Part shown: one piece after another, positions 63,876 through 64,000 of the stretch
How positions within the stretch are numbered: the stretch's first letter is position 1
Layout of the letters: each line of letters begins with the position of its first letter
Origin: Fibrobacter sp. UWR4
GTDB lineage: Bacteria; Fibrobacterota; Fibrobacteria; Fibrobacterales; Fibrobacteraceae
Direction: 5' to 3'
DNA length: 64,000 bases
NCBI RefSeq assembly: GCF_003149045.1
Contig: NZ_QGDU01000005.1
Coordinates: 1 to 64,000, forward strand
The notes under the pieces: generated by a model
The model's input: only the letters and a program-made list of their open reading frames with translations
Database searches by the model: none
Told to the model about the DNA's origin: nothing
Translations under genes and position numbers: made by a program

Positions 63876-64000
63876 ATGACAGCATTGGGATCACGCGCCG
63901 ACTTCGGCATCATTTTGAACCAGGACCTTCCGGAACAGGAAATCCCGGAACTCCTGCGGCACTCCACTTTCCTTTCCGCGAAGGAAAATACGGCTTTTAT
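63876..64000 (+). CDS. Start of an unidentified protein (partial)
   Basis: An open frame runs from ATG 63876 to the window edge, 41 codons (MTALGSRADFGIILNQDLPE and on, rich in Leu and Glu). AGAGGT lies five bases upstream, a good ribosome site. No signal peptide or membrane segment. Too short to identify. Confidence 0.6.
   Translation, partial: MTALGSRADFGIILNQDLPEQEIPELLRHSTFLSAKENTAF

Noticed and set aside
1-64000. CRISPR array, prophage or toxin-antitoxin pair
   Set aside because: No regularly spaced direct repeats, no integrase, capsid or small paired ORFs of such types were visible.

Overview
The window looks like chromosomal DNA of a Fibrobacter-type bacterium (phylum Fibrobacterota). 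The evidence is two proteins with the Fibrobacter-typical FISUMP (major paralogous) domain, a lipoprotein GH10 xylanase with an N-terminal carbohydrate-binding-like module, a Gram-negative envelope (BamA, OmpH/Skp, outer-membrane barrels, many lipoproteins), and a division cluster whose MurE carries the DNPR motif for meso-diaminopimelate. Most genes are on the minus strand. No prophage, CRISPR array, plasmid module or recognisable defence island is present.

Layout. 1-1.7 kb: the 3' end of an IS30-family transposase abuts an AT-rich, 5'-truncated subtilisin-fold protein whose catalytic positions look lost. 1.8-7.3 kb: YfhO-like membrane protein, ArsR-methyltransferase fusion, PAP2 phosphatase and a FISUMP protein. 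7.3-10.7 kb: a lipoprotein and a zinc-uptake pair (ATPase and binding protein, no permease) behind a HAD phosphatase. 10.7-16.5 kb: a repeat-rich gap, RsmE, a 7TM HD-GYP protein, PurT and an outer-membrane barrel. 16.6-30.9 kb: a compact dcw cluster on the minus strand, mraZ-rsmH-ftsL-ftsI-murE-murF-ftsW-murG-murC-ftsQ-ftsA-ftsZ, mostly overlapping or tightly spaced. It lacks mraY and murD, has a clear MraZ-box pair at its promoter and ends in an ftsZ with a duplicated C-terminal peptide. 31-37.5 kb: FliB-like and DUF1848 cysteine-rich genes, a lone ABC-2 permease, a secreted protein, the ABC-F factor EttA and a second FISUMP lipoprotein. 37.6-43.4 kb: outer-membrane biogenesis (bamA, skp) with a barrel protein and a propeller-like lipoprotein. 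43.4-49 kb: MATE exporter, YchF, a small membrane protein and an FGE/SUMF1-domain protein. 49-54.4 kb: a 1780-residue head-to-tail double UvrA. 54.5-64 kb: tRNA-Ala(CGC), PsuG, DUF1653 protein, hybrid histidine kinase, a second MATE exporter, CotH-like lipoprotein, GH10 xylanase and the start of an unidentified gene behind a structured leader.

No wholly new multi-gene system is evident. The most unusual items are the tandem FtsZ C-terminal peptide, the double UvrA, two palindromic repeats translated in frame inside the FliB-like gene, a roughly 145-residue insertion in a BamA POTRA domain, the triad-less subtilisin cut by an IS30 element, and hairpin-plus-T-run structures placed directly in front of two lipoprotein/secreted-protein start codons.
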